Numbered from the stretch's first letter, positions 24,782 through 34,408 are shown. The stretch is 45,887 nucleotides of DNA from Brumimicrobium sp965656195 (GCA_965656195.1 CBFHJL010000006.1:1-45887); one strand, 5' to 3'. The notes: generated from the sequence alone by a model not told the origin. Program-made: numbers and translations.

Positions 24782-27700
24782 ATGAAATTATTCATATCGA
24801 CCATACTCGTTATGGTCTCATTCTTTGCGTCGTCGCAAACGTCAATTAAAGGAAAAGTCGTTGATCAGAATAACGATCCAATACCTTATGTAAATGTCAA
24901 ATTAGTAGGAAGTGATATTGGAACTACATCAAATGAAGACGGAGAGTTTTCGCTTGAAGCACAACCTAAGGATTCAATTAAGTTTTCTGTACTTTATTTT
25001 AAATCGAAAACTATTTTGGTTTCAAACCAGTCTGATTGGGATATCACTCTTGAAAGCAGTGTGGATGAATTGGACGAAGTAGTTATTACTGCCCTTGGTC
25101 TTAAGAGAAACAAAAGAGACTTGGGCTACGCTGTTCAATCTCTAGAAGGAAAAGAACTTACCGAAGTTCGACAGCCTAACCTTGTTAATGCACTTGCAGG
25201 AAGAGTAGCTGGAGTTCAAACTACGAATGGATCTTCTGGTGTAGGATCTTCCTCAAGAATTGTAATTCGAGGGGAAACTTCTTTATCAGGGAATAACCAA
25301 CCTTTGTTTGTTGTTGATGGTGTTCCTGTGAGTAATGAGTTTATTGCTAACAATACTGAAAATCTTGAAACAGGATTCCACGAAGTAGATTACGGAAATG
25401 GGATGGGGAATTTTAGCGCTGATGACATTGAATCTATATCTGTTTTAAAAGGCCCTAGTGCAGCAGCACTCTATGGAACTAGAGCCGCAGGTGGTGTCAT
25501 TATTATTGAGACAAAAGAAGGTAAAGAGACTGAAGGAATAGGAATTAGCGTAAACTCGAGCGTAACAATGGAGCAGATTGCTTTTTTACCTCAGTTTCAA
25601 AACACATATGGTCAAGGGGCTGGAGGAGTTTTCGCCTATGAAGATGGTTTAGGAGGTGGAACAGGAGATGGAGGATTGGTTAGTTTTGGCCCCCAAATGA
25701 ATGGTCAACTGATAACTCAGTACGACGGACCTTCATATGATCAAAATGGAAACCCAGTACGAGGTGGTGATGTTATTGCTCGACAAGGAAATCCAATTGA
25801 TCCAACTCCATGGGTAGCGAATCCTGATAACGTGCGAAGTTTCTTTCAAACTGGTGTTACGAGCCAGCAAAATGTTGCTTTTTCAGGAGCGAATGACGAC
25901 GGAAGCTTTAGACTTTCGTATACAAGAATGGATCATGAAGGGGCTATTCCAAATTCAGATTTCAGAAGAAACAACCTTTCTTTTACTGGTACATATAATC
26001 TATCTAGTCGACTGTCTGTTCGTGCATTTGGAACCTTTATCAATACAAATTCAGAGCATAGACCAGGTCTTGGGTATGGAAGTGAGAACGTAATGTATTC
26101 CTTTTTATGGATGGGTAGGCAAGTGAATCTTGATGCAACTGAAAATTACTGGCAAGCTGGTCAGGAAGGATTCCAGCAGTTCAATTACAATACTCAATGG
26201 TTAGATAACCCGTACTTTAATGTTTACGAAAATCGAAATGGTTTTAATAAAAATAGATTGCTAGGAAACGCAGTAGTATCATATAAGATTACTGAGAACA
26301 TTAATTTGAGATTTAGATCAGGCGTAGATACCTACTCAGATTTGAGGACTTCACGAAGAGCATTTAGTACGCAAAGATTTCCAAATGGTGCGTATCGTGA
26401 AGATGATGTTGATTTTACCGAATTAAACACAGACCTTTTGTTATCGTATGACAAACGTATTAATGAGAAGTGGTCTTATAATGCTGCAATTGGAGCGAAT
26501 AATTTCACACAGCAAACAAGATATAAAAGTCTAACTGCTGGTCAACTGTCAGTGCCTGGTATTTACAATTTCGAAAATTCTAAAATTGCATTGGAAGCAT
26601 CTCAATTTAATGCACAGAGACAAATTAACTCAGTTTACGGCTTAACTGGAGTTGGTTATGATCGATTCCTATTCCTTGATGTTACCTTGAGAAATGATTG
26701 GTCAACCACACTGCCGGTAGACAATAATTCTTTTGCCTATTATTCGATTAATGGAGCTTTTGTTTTCAGTGAAAAATTGGATCTACCAGAATGGATGACT
26801 TATGGAAAACTGAGGTTGAGTAATTCTAGTGTAGGTGCTGATACGGATCCTTTTCAGTTGAGAAATACTTATCAGTTCAATCAGAACTATGGGAGTTATC
26901 CATTATTAACGAATAGTGGAACATTGTTAAACGAAAACCTAAGACCAGAGCGTATCAATAGTTTGGAGACGGGATTGGAGCTGTACTTCTTTGAAGAGCG
27001 TTTAGGACTGGATGTGACCGTATATCAGAACACTGCTAAAAATCAGATAATCTCATTGCCGACTTCATCTGCTAGCGGTTACTCAGGACAAGTAGTAAAT
27101 GGAGGTGTGATTCAAAGTCGAGGATTAGAGATTATGCTAACAGCAGATATAATTGATAACGAAGATTTCACATGGAGGTCTTTTGTCAACTTCTCTAGAG
27201 GAGCAAGCTATGTTCAACAATTGCCGGAAGGAATTGACCAATATACAACTGGCTTTGCTAGACTTTATACTACGGCAGAAAATACAATATTCTATATCGC
27301 AAATGCACAAGAAGGAGGTAGAATAGGAGATATGTACGGTACAGGTTTTCAGGAAACTGAAGATGGAAGGGTGATCTATGGAGATAATGGACTCCCCTTA
27401 AGAGATAATGAGCTTCGTTATCTTGGAAATTATAATCCAGATTTCATACTCGGTTTTGGAAATACAATTCAATACAAAGGTTTTGCTTTAAATGTTCTTG
27501 TGGATTGGAGACAAGGAGGCACGATTGTATCTCGTACCAGAGCAGTTGGTTCAACTTCAGGCGTCTTAGCTGAAACCATAGATGGAAGAGAAGATGGGAT
27601 TATCGGTGATGGAGTTGTAAACGTTGGAACAGAGGAGAACCCAGTCTATGAAGAGAATACAACATCTGTATCTGCGGCTGAGTATTATAACCAGTTCTAC

Positions 27701-27979
27701 AATAGAGCAAATGAAGAGAGCTCAACGTATGACGCTTCCTATCTGAAGATTCGCCAAATAGGTTTGTCTTACACATTCCCTGATAAATGGACAGAAAAGA
27801 TGGGAGTGCAAGAATTTAAGATCGGTTTAATAGCACGAAATCTTTTTACCTGGACAGAGAATCCTCATTTCGATCCAGAATTAAGTGCGATGCAAGGAAC
27901 ATCTCTTGTTTATGGAGTGGAAGATTTATCTTATCCCTCAACACGAAGCTTTGGTTTCAATATTCAATTTAACTTTTAG
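24782..27979 (+). CDS. SusC/RagA-family TonB-linked outer membrane transporter
   Basis: This 1065-residue protein has a signal peptide (MKLFISTILVMVSFFASSQ), then a carboxypeptidase-regulatory-like domain (about 20-95: IKGKVVDQNNDPIPYVNVKL). The SusC plug follows, with NLVNALAGRVAGVQTTNGSS, RIVIRGETSLSGNNQPLFVV and SISVLKGPSAAALYGTRAAG, and then a long 22-strand barrel to the terminal Phe. The plug and barrel import ligands across the outer membrane by TonB energy, with SusD as lid. No extra anti-sigma STN domain is seen. SusD follows 4 bases after the stop. The ligand is not predictable. Confidence 0.96.
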   Translation: MKLFISTILVMVSFFASSQTSIKGKVVDQNNDPIPYVNVKLVGSDIGTTSNEDGEFSLEAQPKDSIKFSVLYFKSKTILVSNQSDWDITLESSVDELDEVVITALGLKRNKRDLGYAVQSLEGKELTEVRQPNLVNALAGRVAGVQTTNGSSGVGSSSRIVIRGETSLSGNNQPLFVVDGVPVSNEFIANNTENLETGFHEVDYGNGMGNFSADDIESISVLKGPSAAALYGTRAAGGVIIIETKEGKETEGIGISVNSSVTMEQIAFLPQFQNTYGQGAGGVFAYEDGLGGGTGDGGLVSFGPQMNGQLITQYDGPSYDQNGNPVRGGDVIARQGNPIDPTPWVANPDNVRSFFQTGVTSQQNVAFSGANDDGSFRLSYTRMDHEGAIPNSDFRRNNLSFTGTYNLSSRLSVRAFGTFINTNSEHRPGLGYGSENVMYSFLWMGRQVNLDATENYWQAGQEGFQQFNYNTQWLDNPYFNVYENRNGFNKNRLLGNAVVSYKITENINLRFRSGVDTYSDLRTSRRAFSTQRFPNGAYREDDVDFTELNTDLLLSYDKRINEKWSYNAAIGANNFTQQTRYKSLTAGQLSVPGIYNFENSKIALEASQFNAQRQINSVYGLTGVGYDRFLFLDVTLRNDWSTTLPVDNNSFAYYSINGAFVFSEKLDLPEWMTYGKLRLSNSSVGADTDPFQLRNTYQFNQNYGSYPLLTNSGTLLNENLRPERINSLETGLELYFFEERLGLDVTVYQNTAKNQIISLPTSSASGYSGQVVNGGVIQSRGLEIMLTADIIDNEDFTWRSFVNFSRGASYVQQLPEGIDQYTTGFARLYTTAENTIFYIANAQEGGRIGDMYGTGFQETEDGRVIYGDNGLPLRDNELRYLGNYNPDFILGFGNTIQYKGFALNVLVDWRQGGTIVSRTRAVGSTSGVLAETIDGREDGIIGDGVVNVGTEENPVYEENTTSVSAAEYYNQFYNRANEESSTYDASYLKIRQIGLSYTFPDKWTEKMGVQEFKIGLIARNLFTWTENPHFDPELSAMQGTSLVYGVEDLSYPSTRSFGFNIQFNF

Positions 27980-27983
27980 TATC

Positions 27984-29399
27984 ATGAAGAAAATTATAAC
28001 ATTAATATTAATCGTAGGTGTTCTGGTAAGTTGTAGAAAATTTGATGAAGCAAATATTAATCAAAATGCTCCAGAGCAGGTAAACCCACAATTTTTACTT
28101 TCTAATGTACTCGCTGGAGCATCCGACAATCAGGCTTACTGGGGTTGGCATGCAGGAAACTTGCTGTCTCAGCATTCAGCAAACTTAGAGTTCCTTCCTG
28201 TTGATCGATACAATCTAGGATCTAATGAAGGACTATGGACAGAGACTTATCGTTTGATGAAGGATTTAGCGGATGTAAAAAATAGCGAAGAGGGGAATGA
28301 AGCTTACGAGGCTATCGCTGATATTCTGACTGCTCATCAGGCTAGTTTGCTGACTGATCTCTGGACGAATGTTCCGTATGCTGAAGCACTACAAGCTGAA
28401 GAAGGAAACTTTACACCAGTTTTTGATCCTCAAGAAGATATTTATACTGCGACAGGAGGAATTCTTGATCGATTAGAAACGGCAATTGCTGTTCTTCAAG
28501 GAACTCAGGCTAATGTAGAGGGAGACTTAATGTATCAAGGAGACTATTCGAAATGGATTATGTTTGCTAACAGTCTTCGTGTTCGCTATTTACTCCGAAT
28601 CAGTGATAAAATCAATGTTTCAACTGAATTGCAAGAGATCGTTGACGATGGATTAATCTTTCAAAGTGTAAATGACGAAGCTGTTGTACCATATTTGTCT
28701 TCTTCACCAAATCAATGGGTGATTTTTTCGGAAAGAGAGGGAAGATATGTTGATGTTCGCATGAGTAAAACAGCCGAAGATATATTAACGCCATTGAACG
28801 ATCCAAGGATGGAACATTATTACAAACCGACATCAAACTCTACTCCTGGAAACGAACAGTATTTGGGAATACCTAATGGACTGAGTAGAGAAAGTCAAAA
28901 CGATTATGATTTAAACGAAATTTCGCTAATGGGGTCATATTTGCGAGATGAACCAGATGCCGTAAAAGCATCTTTTATGACATATGCTGAATTGCAATTT
29001 TGCCTTGCTGAGGCTTCTCAAAAAGGACTTATTTCTGGTAATGCATCAACATATTATGATGCTGGAATTCAAGCATCATTTGATCATTTGGGGTTGACGA
29101 TTCCTACAGGCTATCTTATACAGGCGAATGTCATCTTAAGCGGAACAAATGACCTTGAGAGAATTATGACACAAAAATGGATTGCTTCTTTTATGAATGG
29201 TTACGAGGCTTGGTTTGATTTCAGAAGAACAGGTTTTCCGGATTTACCCATGCCTGAAGATAACTTAAATAACGATGTCTTTCCAGTGCGGTATGCATAC
29301 CCTTCAACTGAACAGGCAGTAAACGGAGCGAACTATTCAGAAGCTGTCGGTGCCATTGGAGGAGATGATTATAACAGCTTAGGTTGGTGGGAAAACTAA
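27984..29399 (+). CDS. SusD/RagB-family outer-membrane lipoprotein
   Basis: The correct start is the ATG at 27984, giving 471 residues with a lipoprotein signal ending at Cys17 (GVLVSC). An upstream in-frame start at 27885 lies inside susC and would bury the signal. The body is the SusD-like, TPR-rich fold: NINQNAPEQVNPQFLLSNVL near residue 22, LTDLWTNVPYAEALQAEEGN near 120, and the C-terminal QKWIASFMNGYEAWFDFRRT followed by GFPDLP, typical of the SusD-like_2 group. It covers the SusC pore and captures ligand at the cell surface. It overlaps the symporter gene. Confidence 0.95.
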   Translation: MKKIITLILIVGVLVSCRKFDEANINQNAPEQVNPQFLLSNVLAGASDNQAYWGWHAGNLLSQHSANLEFLPVDRYNLGSNEGLWTETYRLMKDLADVKNSEEGNEAYEAIADILTAHQASLLTDLWTNVPYAEALQAEEGNFTPVFDPQEDIYTATGGILDRLETAIAVLQGTQANVEGDLMYQGDYSKWIMFANSLRVRYLLRISDKINVSTELQEIVDDGLIFQSVNDEAVVPYLSSSPNQWVIFSEREGRYVDVRMSKTAEDILTPLNDPRMEHYYKPTSNSTPGNEQYLGIPNGLSRESQNDYDLNEISLMGSYLRDEPDAVKASFMTYAELQFCLAEASQKGLISGNASTYYDAGIQASFDHLGLTIPTGYLIQANVILSGTNDLERIMTQKWIASFMNGYEAWFDFRRTGFPDLPMPEDNLNNDVFPVRYAYPSTEQAVNGANYSEAVGAIGGDDYNSLGWWEN

Positions 29400-30754
29400 T
29401 AGAAAATATTACTTTTTGGCAATGGGTACTCGTGATTGGAACGAGTGCCCTCCTTATTGTTTTATCTCCTAAAGCGAAGACAGCTGGTCAATTTTTTACG
29501 GCCAAAAGTAAAGGTAAAACTCCCAATTTTTGGATGCTTAGTGGTAGTTTGATCATCTCTTGGGTGTTTGCTAAGTCTATCGCGAATGCCTCAGATTTAG
29601 GTTTTAAGTTTGGTGTGACTGGAGGACTGGCTTATGCTTCGTATTATGCCTCTTTTTTAGTAGCAGGCGTCATTATCTATCGGATGCGAATCAAAGGTGG
29701 AGTAAAAAGTATTCATGCCTTTCTCGGAGGAAAGTTTGGGAAACTCGCCTTACAATTATTTTCTGTTGTTATTGCGATTCGACTTTTCAATGAAGTTTGG
29801 TCAAACACTATGGTCATAGGGAGCTATTTTGGAGATTACGGTACTGTAAGCTTTTACTCCTCTATTTTGGTTTTCACGGCATTGACATTGATTTATTCGT
29901 TGAAAGGAGGGTTAAGTAGTTCAATCTTTTCAGATATTATTCAAATGGCTCTCTTTGGTATACTCCTTGTGGCAATTCTGTGGTTATTCAATGATCAACA
30001 AGATCAAAAAATTGATGCAGTAATGAGTCAGGGAAGCCTTTCTTTTGATAGTGGTTTGAATCTTATCATAGTTGGACTCATACATAGCTTTTCGTATCCT
30101 TTTCACGACCCTGTCATGACAGACAGAGGGTTCATCAGTTCACCCAAAACAACGCTTTGGAGCTTCGTTGTTGCGGGTATCATTGGAGGGGTCTTGATCT
30201 TTTTATTCAGTCTTGTTGGCGTCTTTGGAAAATTGAATGGAGCAAGTTCTAGTGAGTTATCAAAATTTGGAGAACTTTTCGGCCCAATCATGCTATTGTT
30301 GATTAATTTCATCATGATTGTTTCCGCGGCTTCAACGTTGGATTCATCATTCTCTTCAGCGTCAAAATTGATTGCCGTGGATCTCAAAAGAGGTGCTACT
30401 TTAAAAGTGGGGCGATCGTCAATGTTGATTTTTGCGATTGCTGGTACGATACCCTTGTTTTTCAATCCTGAGATTTTATCAGCCACAACAATTAGCGGAG
30501 TTATGGTCATTGGTTTAACACCCGTTTTTTTATTTTGGAAACAAAAAGCACCACCAATTAGTTATTATTTAAGTGTACTTATGGGGATTTTATTTGGAGT
30601 TCTTGCAGCCACGGATTCTATACCTGAATCATTTTTGTTTATAGAAGGACCATACAATGATTTACTCTCGATTACGATTATCAGTTTGTTGAGTTGTTTT
30701 GCGGTATATTTCGCACCAATTGTTTTACAAAGATTGAAGAATGGCGGACAATAA
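29384..30754 (+). CDS. Sodium:solute symporter (SSS family)
   Basis: This 456-residue protein has about 12-13 membrane helices in the LeuT-like SSS pattern. Near residue 55 it has SGSLIISWVFAKSIANASDL, the family's broken helix 1 region; YSLKGGLSSSIFSDIIQMAL matches the SSS consensus near residue 170; and a Ser/Thr-rich helix (SAASTLDSSFSSASKLIAVD, about 310-330) corresponds to the sodium-2 site. The start is TTG at 29384 or GTG at 29387, overlapping the SusD end by 13-16 bases. It probably moves the SusCD ligand across the inner membrane with sodium. Substrate specificity is unknown. Confidence 0.85.
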   Translation: MVGKLIENITFWQWVLVIGTSALLIVLSPKAKTAGQFFTAKSKGKTPNFWMLSGSLIISWVFAKSIANASDLGFKFGVTGGLAYASYYASFLVAGVIIYRMRIKGGVKSIHAFLGGKFGKLALQLFSVVIAIRLFNEVWSNTMVIGSYFGDYGTVSFYSSILVFTALTLIYSLKGGLSSSIFSDIIQMALFGILLVAILWLFNDQQDQKIDAVMSQGSLSFDSGLNLIIVGLIHSFSYPFHDPVMTDRGFISSPKTTLWSFVVAGIIGGVLIFLFSLVGVFGKLNGASSSELSKFGELFGPIMLLLINFIMIVSAASTLDSSFSSASKLIAVDLKRGATLKVGRSSMLIFAIAGTIPLFFNPEILSATTISGVMVIGLTPVFLFWKQKAPPISYYLSVLMGILFGVLAATDSIPESFLFIEGPYNDLLSITIISLLSCFAVYFAPIVLQRLKNGGQ

Positions 30755-31550
30755 GTATTTATTTTTTGGTGGTTCATATAGTAACCTTCATGCTATTAAA
30801 GCTTTGAAATTGGAAGCTGACCGATTAGGTATTTTACCAGAACATATTTTTCATACTGGGGATGTCGTCGGATATTGTGCTTTTCCTGAAGAAACCATTG
30901 ATTTTGTTAGAGAATGGGGAATAAATGTAATTGCTGGAAACGTTGAGGTCCAATTAAGAGATGGTGAAGATGATTGTGGATGTAATTTTGACGAAGGTTC
31001 GCGATGTGCGGACTTTTCAACACTTTGGTATCCATATGCTCAAACTCAAGTCAGTCAGAAAAATATAGACTGGATGCAAACGCTTTCTACACATAATATT
31101 TATGAAATTGGTACGAAAAAATGGGGTGTGATTCATGGTGGGATAGAAGATATCTCCGAATTTATATTTGCTTCTACACCTTGGGAAAGAAAAAAAGCTC
31201 ATTTCGATTTACTTGGAGTTGATACAATAGTTGCGGGCCATTCAGGGTTACCTTTTATTGAGCAGAATGAAGGCAAGACTTGGATAAATCCTGGGGTAAT
31301 AGGAATGCCTGCCAATGACGGCACCCAGCGTGTATGGTTTGCAGTCTATGATAAAAAGATCAATACTTTTGAGCTTAAATCATTCGAATATGATGTGGAA
31401 GCTGCGAATACTGCAATGCGTGAAAAACATCTTCCAGAAGAGTACGCTAAAACGTTGATTTCTGGACTTTGGGATAATTGTGAGATTTTGCCAGAGCAGG
31501 AAACGAACCAGCAAGGCAGAAAGTTAAATGCAAAAAAAATGACCCTCTAA
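30741..31550 (+). CDS. Metallophosphoesterase-fold protein with altered metal site
   Basis: This 269-residue protein follows the calcineurin-like Metallophos_2 layout, but key ligands differ. The first motif (usually D-x-H-G-N) is GGSYSNL at 10-16, so Asp and His are lost. Motif two, GDVVGYC, is intact at 40-46 (Asp41). The GNHD motif is AGNVEVQL, so His is Val68. H132-G-G is kept. The last GHTH motif is GHSG (166-169), with only His167. A small Cys-rich insert (DDCGCNFDEGSRC, Cys79, Cys81, Cys89) follows motif three. It overlaps the symporter gene by 14 bases, so it belongs to the SusCD-symporter unit. It may be a sensor or a hydrolase with an unusual metal centre. Confidence 0.75.
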   Translation: MADNKYLFFGGSYSNLHAIKALKLEADRLGILPEHIFHTGDVVGYCAFPEETIDFVREWGINVIAGNVEVQLRDGEDDCGCNFDEGSRCADFSTLWYPYAQTQVSQKNIDWMQTLSTHNIYEIGTKKWGVIHGGIEDISEFIFASTPWERKKAHFDLLGVDTIVAGHSGLPFIEQNEGKTWINPGVIGMPANDGTQRVWFAVYDKKINTFELKSFEYDVEAANTAMREKHLPEEYAKTLISGLWDNCEILPEQETNQQGRKLNAKKMTL

Positions 31551-31588
31551 AAAGAGAGCCATTTTTTAAAAACGATTAACTTGTTTTC

Positions 31589-32788
31589 TTATTTCTTCTT
31601 CGGCATACTTCTTTCGAAAGCAGGAATACCAGTTATATCCATACCCGTGATTAATAGGTGAATGTCGTGAGTACCCTCATAAGTTACAACAGATTCAAGG
31701 TTCGCCATATGACGCATCATTGAGTATTCTGAAGTAATTCCCATACCACCATGTATCTGACGAGCTTCACGAGCTATGTCAAGAGCAATCTCAACATTGT
31801 TTCGTTTCGCCATTGAGATCTGAGCAGAAGTTGCTCTTCCTTCATTTCTCAATTGACCTAGTCTGTAAGTTAACATCTGTGCTTTCGTGATCTCTGTGAT
31901 CATTTCGGCCAATTTTTTCTGAATCAATTGAAACGCTCCAATTGGAACATCAAATTGCGTTCTTTCTTTTGAATAACGCAATGCTTGATCGTAACAATCC
32001 ATGGCAGCACCTAATGCACCCCATGCAATTCCATATCTAGCAGAATCTAAACAAGAAAGAGGTGCTCCTAGACCACTTCTTCCTGGCAATAAATTCTCTT
32101 TTGGTACTTTAACGTTTTCAAAAATTAATTCCCCAGTTGCCGAAGCTCTAAGAGAAAGTTTTCCGTGCATTTCCGGAGTTGAAAATCCTTCCATTCCACG
32201 CTCAACAACCAAGCCATGAATACGACCCGCTTCATCTTTAGCCCAAACTACAGCAATATCAGCAAAAGGAGCATTAGAGATCCACATTTTAGCACCATTT
32301 AGTAGATAGTGATCTCCTTTGTCTTTGAAGTTTGTGATCATTCCACCAGGGTTAGACCCATGATCAGGCTCTGTCAATCCAAAACAACCGATCATTTCTC
32401 CTGTAGCCAATTTTGGTAAATATTTTTTCTTTTGCTCTTCCGAACCATACTTAAATATCGGGTACATTACCAAAGAACTTTGAACTGAGGCAGTTGAACG
32501 TAACCCACTATCACATCGCTCTAGTTCTTGCATAATCAAACCGTAAGAGATTTGATCTAGTCCAGCCCCACCATATTCCTCTGGGATGTAAGGACCAAAT
32601 GCACCAATCTCTCCTAATCCACTCAATATGTGCATTGGGAAAGTAGCATTCTCGTAATGCTCGTCAATAATTGGGGAAACTTCTTTCTTTACCCAATCAC
32701 GTGCAGTATCACGAATTAATTTATGTTCGTCTGTTAGCAATTCATCCATGTTGTAATAATCTGGATGTGTATACAAATCTGAGCTCAT
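31589..32788 (-). CDS. gcdH: Acyl-CoA dehydrogenase, glutaryl-CoA dehydrogenase-like
   Basis: This 399-residue flavoenzyme matches the glutaryl-CoA dehydrogenase branch. It has RSTASVQSSLVMYPIFKYGS near residue 97, the FAD-binding MIGCFGLTEPDHGSNPGGM near 140, the KMWISNAPFADIAVVWAK strand, and the catalytic base Glu371 in VVTYEGTHDIH, the position used in this branch. The family oxidises and decarboxylates glutaryl-CoA to crotonyl-CoA in lysine and tryptophan breakdown. Nearby scoA also handles acyl-CoA but is on the other strand. It is monocistronic, with its own promoter. Confidence 0.9.
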   Translation of the reverse strand: MSSDLYTHPDYYNMDELLTDEHKLIRDTARDWVKKEVSPIIDEHYENATFPMHILSGLGEIGAFGPYIPEEYGGAGLDQISYGLIMQELERCDSGLRSTASVQSSLVMYPIFKYGSEEQKKKYLPKLATGEMIGCFGLTEPDHGSNPGGMITNFKDKGDHYLLNGAKMWISNAPFADIAVVWAKDEAGRIHGLVVERGMEGFSTPEMHGKLSLRASATGELIFENVKVPKENLLPGRSGLGAPLSCLDSARYGIAWGALGAAMDCYDQALRYSKERTQFDVPIGAFQLIQKKLAEMITEITKAQMLTYRLGQLRNEGRATSAQISMAKRNNVEIALDIAREARQIHGGMGITSEYSMMRHMANLESVVTYEGTHDIHLLITGMDITGIPAFERSMPKKK

Positions 32789-32811
32789 GTCTTAATGTTT
32801 AATTTCAAAAC

Positions 32812-32845
32812 CAAAAGTACGTAATTATCTTATTTTTTTAACAAA
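32812..32845 (-). promoter_or_regulatory. Promoter of the acyl-CoA dehydrogenase gene
   Basis: On the minus strand TTTG (32845-32842), 22 bases, then TACTTTTG (32819-32812) fits the Bacteroidota promoter within its accepted spacing range of about 17-23. The ATG at 32788 follows 23 bases later. Confidence 0.6.
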
Positions 32846-32919
32846 TCTGATAACCTAAACGGCAACATTCTTAAATTTCGTACTTTCGTAACAATTCAGA
32901 AGTAGATTTCACAAAGGGT

Positions 32920-33573
32920 ATGAGAGAATTTCAATTGGTAGCAAGAGAATCATTATTTCCATCATGGATTCTATATGCGCTTTTGGTTTCTGTAGCAATA
33001 TTAGCCATTGTGAAGTTGTGGAGGCCAGCAGTTTATCAATATATTTCTGCTACATTCGTAAAACCGCCTTCAACTATTCCTTATTCCAGAGAAAACCTAA
33101 GCTTTTTTGGAAAGGCGAACTGGATGTTGTTATTGAATTATTTTGTTGTCAGTGCCATATGTATCTATATGGTTCAGCTATATATTGGTCAAATTGACCT
33201 GTGGCTATTAGTTATTCCTGTTTTCTATTTTTCTTTTCAGGTTATTTCACTTTTTCTTGCAGGAATGTTAAGTGGTGAACTCAAAAAGTTGAACGAACAC
33301 TTTCTACTTCTCAATTTTACGTATCATTTTATAGGACTTTTGCTTATACCGCTGCTAATAATATGGTTACTCAATGCTGATTATTCCGTCTATTTCATGT
33401 ATGCAGCAGCAATTATTTTTGGTGTTTTTTGGATTTTTAGAGTTATTCGAGGAATTCTATTTGCTTTACGCAATAAAGTATTGTGGTATTATATAATTTT
33501 ATACCTTTGCAGCCTTGAAATATGGCCGTTAATCGCGATTTACGTGCTATTAGTCGCTAATTTCAAGGGATAG
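32920..33573 (+). CDS. DUF4271 integral membrane protein
   Basis: This 217-residue protein has about six or seven membrane helices: 17-32, 70-86, 95-112, 128-146, 151-170 and 188-213. It matches DUF4271 in size, topology and context. In many Bacteroidota this family lies directly before a uroporphyrinogen-III synthase-like gene, as here, but no activity is known. The conserved-looking RVIRGILFALRNKVLWYYII and LCSLEIWPLIAIY segments close the protein. It is probably co-transcribed with the hemD-like gene, 30 bases downstream. Confidence 0.8.
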   Translation: MREFQLVARESLFPSWILYALLVSVAILAIVKLWRPAVYQYISATFVKPPSTIPYSRENLSFFGKANWMLLLNYFVVSAICIYMVQLYIGQIDLWLLVIPVFYFSFQVISLFLAGMLSGELKKLNEHFLLLNFTYHFIGLLLIPLLIIWLLNADYSVYFMYAAAIIFGVFWIFRVIRGILFALRNKVLWYYIILYLCSLEIWPLIAIYVLLVANFKG

Positions 33574-33603
33574 AGCTAGTTTTAAACTAAATACTGCAAC
33601 GTT

Positions 33604-34350
33604 TTGAGTATTCAAACAATATTGGTTTCACAACCAGAACCCGAAAATAGTAAAAATCCTTATACGGCTTTGGCTGAAAAGTACAATTTAAAGATTGATT
33701 TTCGACCATTTATACATGTGGAGGGAGTAGATAAGAGTGAATTCAGAAGCCAACGCGTAGATCTTCAGGATCACACTGCTGTTATACTAACTTCAAAAAC
33801 AGCCGTCGATCACTATTTTAGAATTGCAGAAGAATGTCGTTTCGAGGTTCCAACAGCTATGAAGTATTTTTGTATATCAGAAGCAGTTGCTTACTATTTG
33901 CAAAAGTATGTTACCTACAGAAAACGTAAAATCTTTCATGGTAGACAAACGATAGTTGATCTTATGGACGCGATCAAGAAGCATAAAAAGGAGAAATTTC
34001 TTTTACCTTGTTCTGACATCCTGAGAGAGAGTATTCCTAGTACACTTGATGAGAATAGTATCGATTATCAATGCGTAGTTCTTTATAGAACAGTTGCATC
34101 TGACCTTTCAGACCTAGAAAGTGTTTCTTATGATATTTTAGTTTTCTTCTCTCCATCGGGAATTGAGTCTTTACTTAAAAACTTTCCTGATTTCAAACAG
34201 AATAAAACGCTTATTGCTGCTTTTGGACCAACAACTGCAAAAGCAATTGTAGACAATAACTTAAGATTAGATATACATGCTCCTCAGCCACAGACACCAT
34301 CAATGTCTATGGCTATAGAGCAATTTATCAAGTCGAAGAAAAAGAAATAG
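33604..34350 (+). CDS. hemD: Uroporphyrinogen-III synthase-like protein
   Basis: This 248-residue protein, with a TTG start, has the HemD two-domain pattern. VILTSKTAVDHYFRIAEECR lies in domain one, FLLPCSDILRESIPSTLDEN opens domain two, and YDILVFFSPSGIESLLKNFP, then AAFGPTTAKAI and APQPQTPSMSMAI, form the characteristic end. HemD closes hydroxymethylbilane to uroporphyrinogen III in the cytosol. It follows DUF4271, the standard Bacteroidota context, and is followed by a terminator. HemD sequences are poorly conserved, so activity is probable rather than certain. Confidence 0.85.
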   Translation: MSIQTILVSQPEPENSKNPYTALAEKYNLKIDFRPFIHVEGVDKSEFRSQRVDLQDHTAVILTSKTAVDHYFRIAEECRFEVPTAMKYFCISEAVAYYLQKYVTYRKRKIFHGRQTIVDLMDAIKKHKKEKFLLPCSDILRESIPSTLDENSIDYQCVVLYRTVASDLSDLESVSYDILVFFSPSGIESLLKNFPDFKQNKTLIAAFGPTTAKAIVDNNLRLDIHAPQPQTPSMSMAIEQFIKSKKKK

Positions 34351-34372
34351 ATCAATTCATATTTTTGTATTT

Positions 34373-34408
34373 ATCCCAGGTTATAGCTTAGCCTGGGATT
34401 TTTGTTTT
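34373..34408 (+). terminator. Rho-independent terminator after hemD
   Basis: ATCCCAGG (34373-34380) pairs with CCTGGGAT (34392-34399) around an 11-base interior, followed by TTTTGTTTT. Confidence 0.8.

Noticed and set aside
27885..27983. Longer start for SusD inside susC
   Set aside because: The ATG at 27984 gives an immediate lipoprotein signal, required for the family; the extension is a frame-shifted copy of the SusC C-terminus.
30103..30510. 135-codon minus-strand open frame inside the symporter gene
   Set aside because: Complement of hydrophobic membrane helices; no start signal or family resemblance.
31543..31572. Possible terminator after the phosphoesterase-like gene (CTCT...AGAG then TTTTTT)
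   Set aside because: The stem beyond four base pairs has mismatches; the T run is there, but the hairpin is not convincing.
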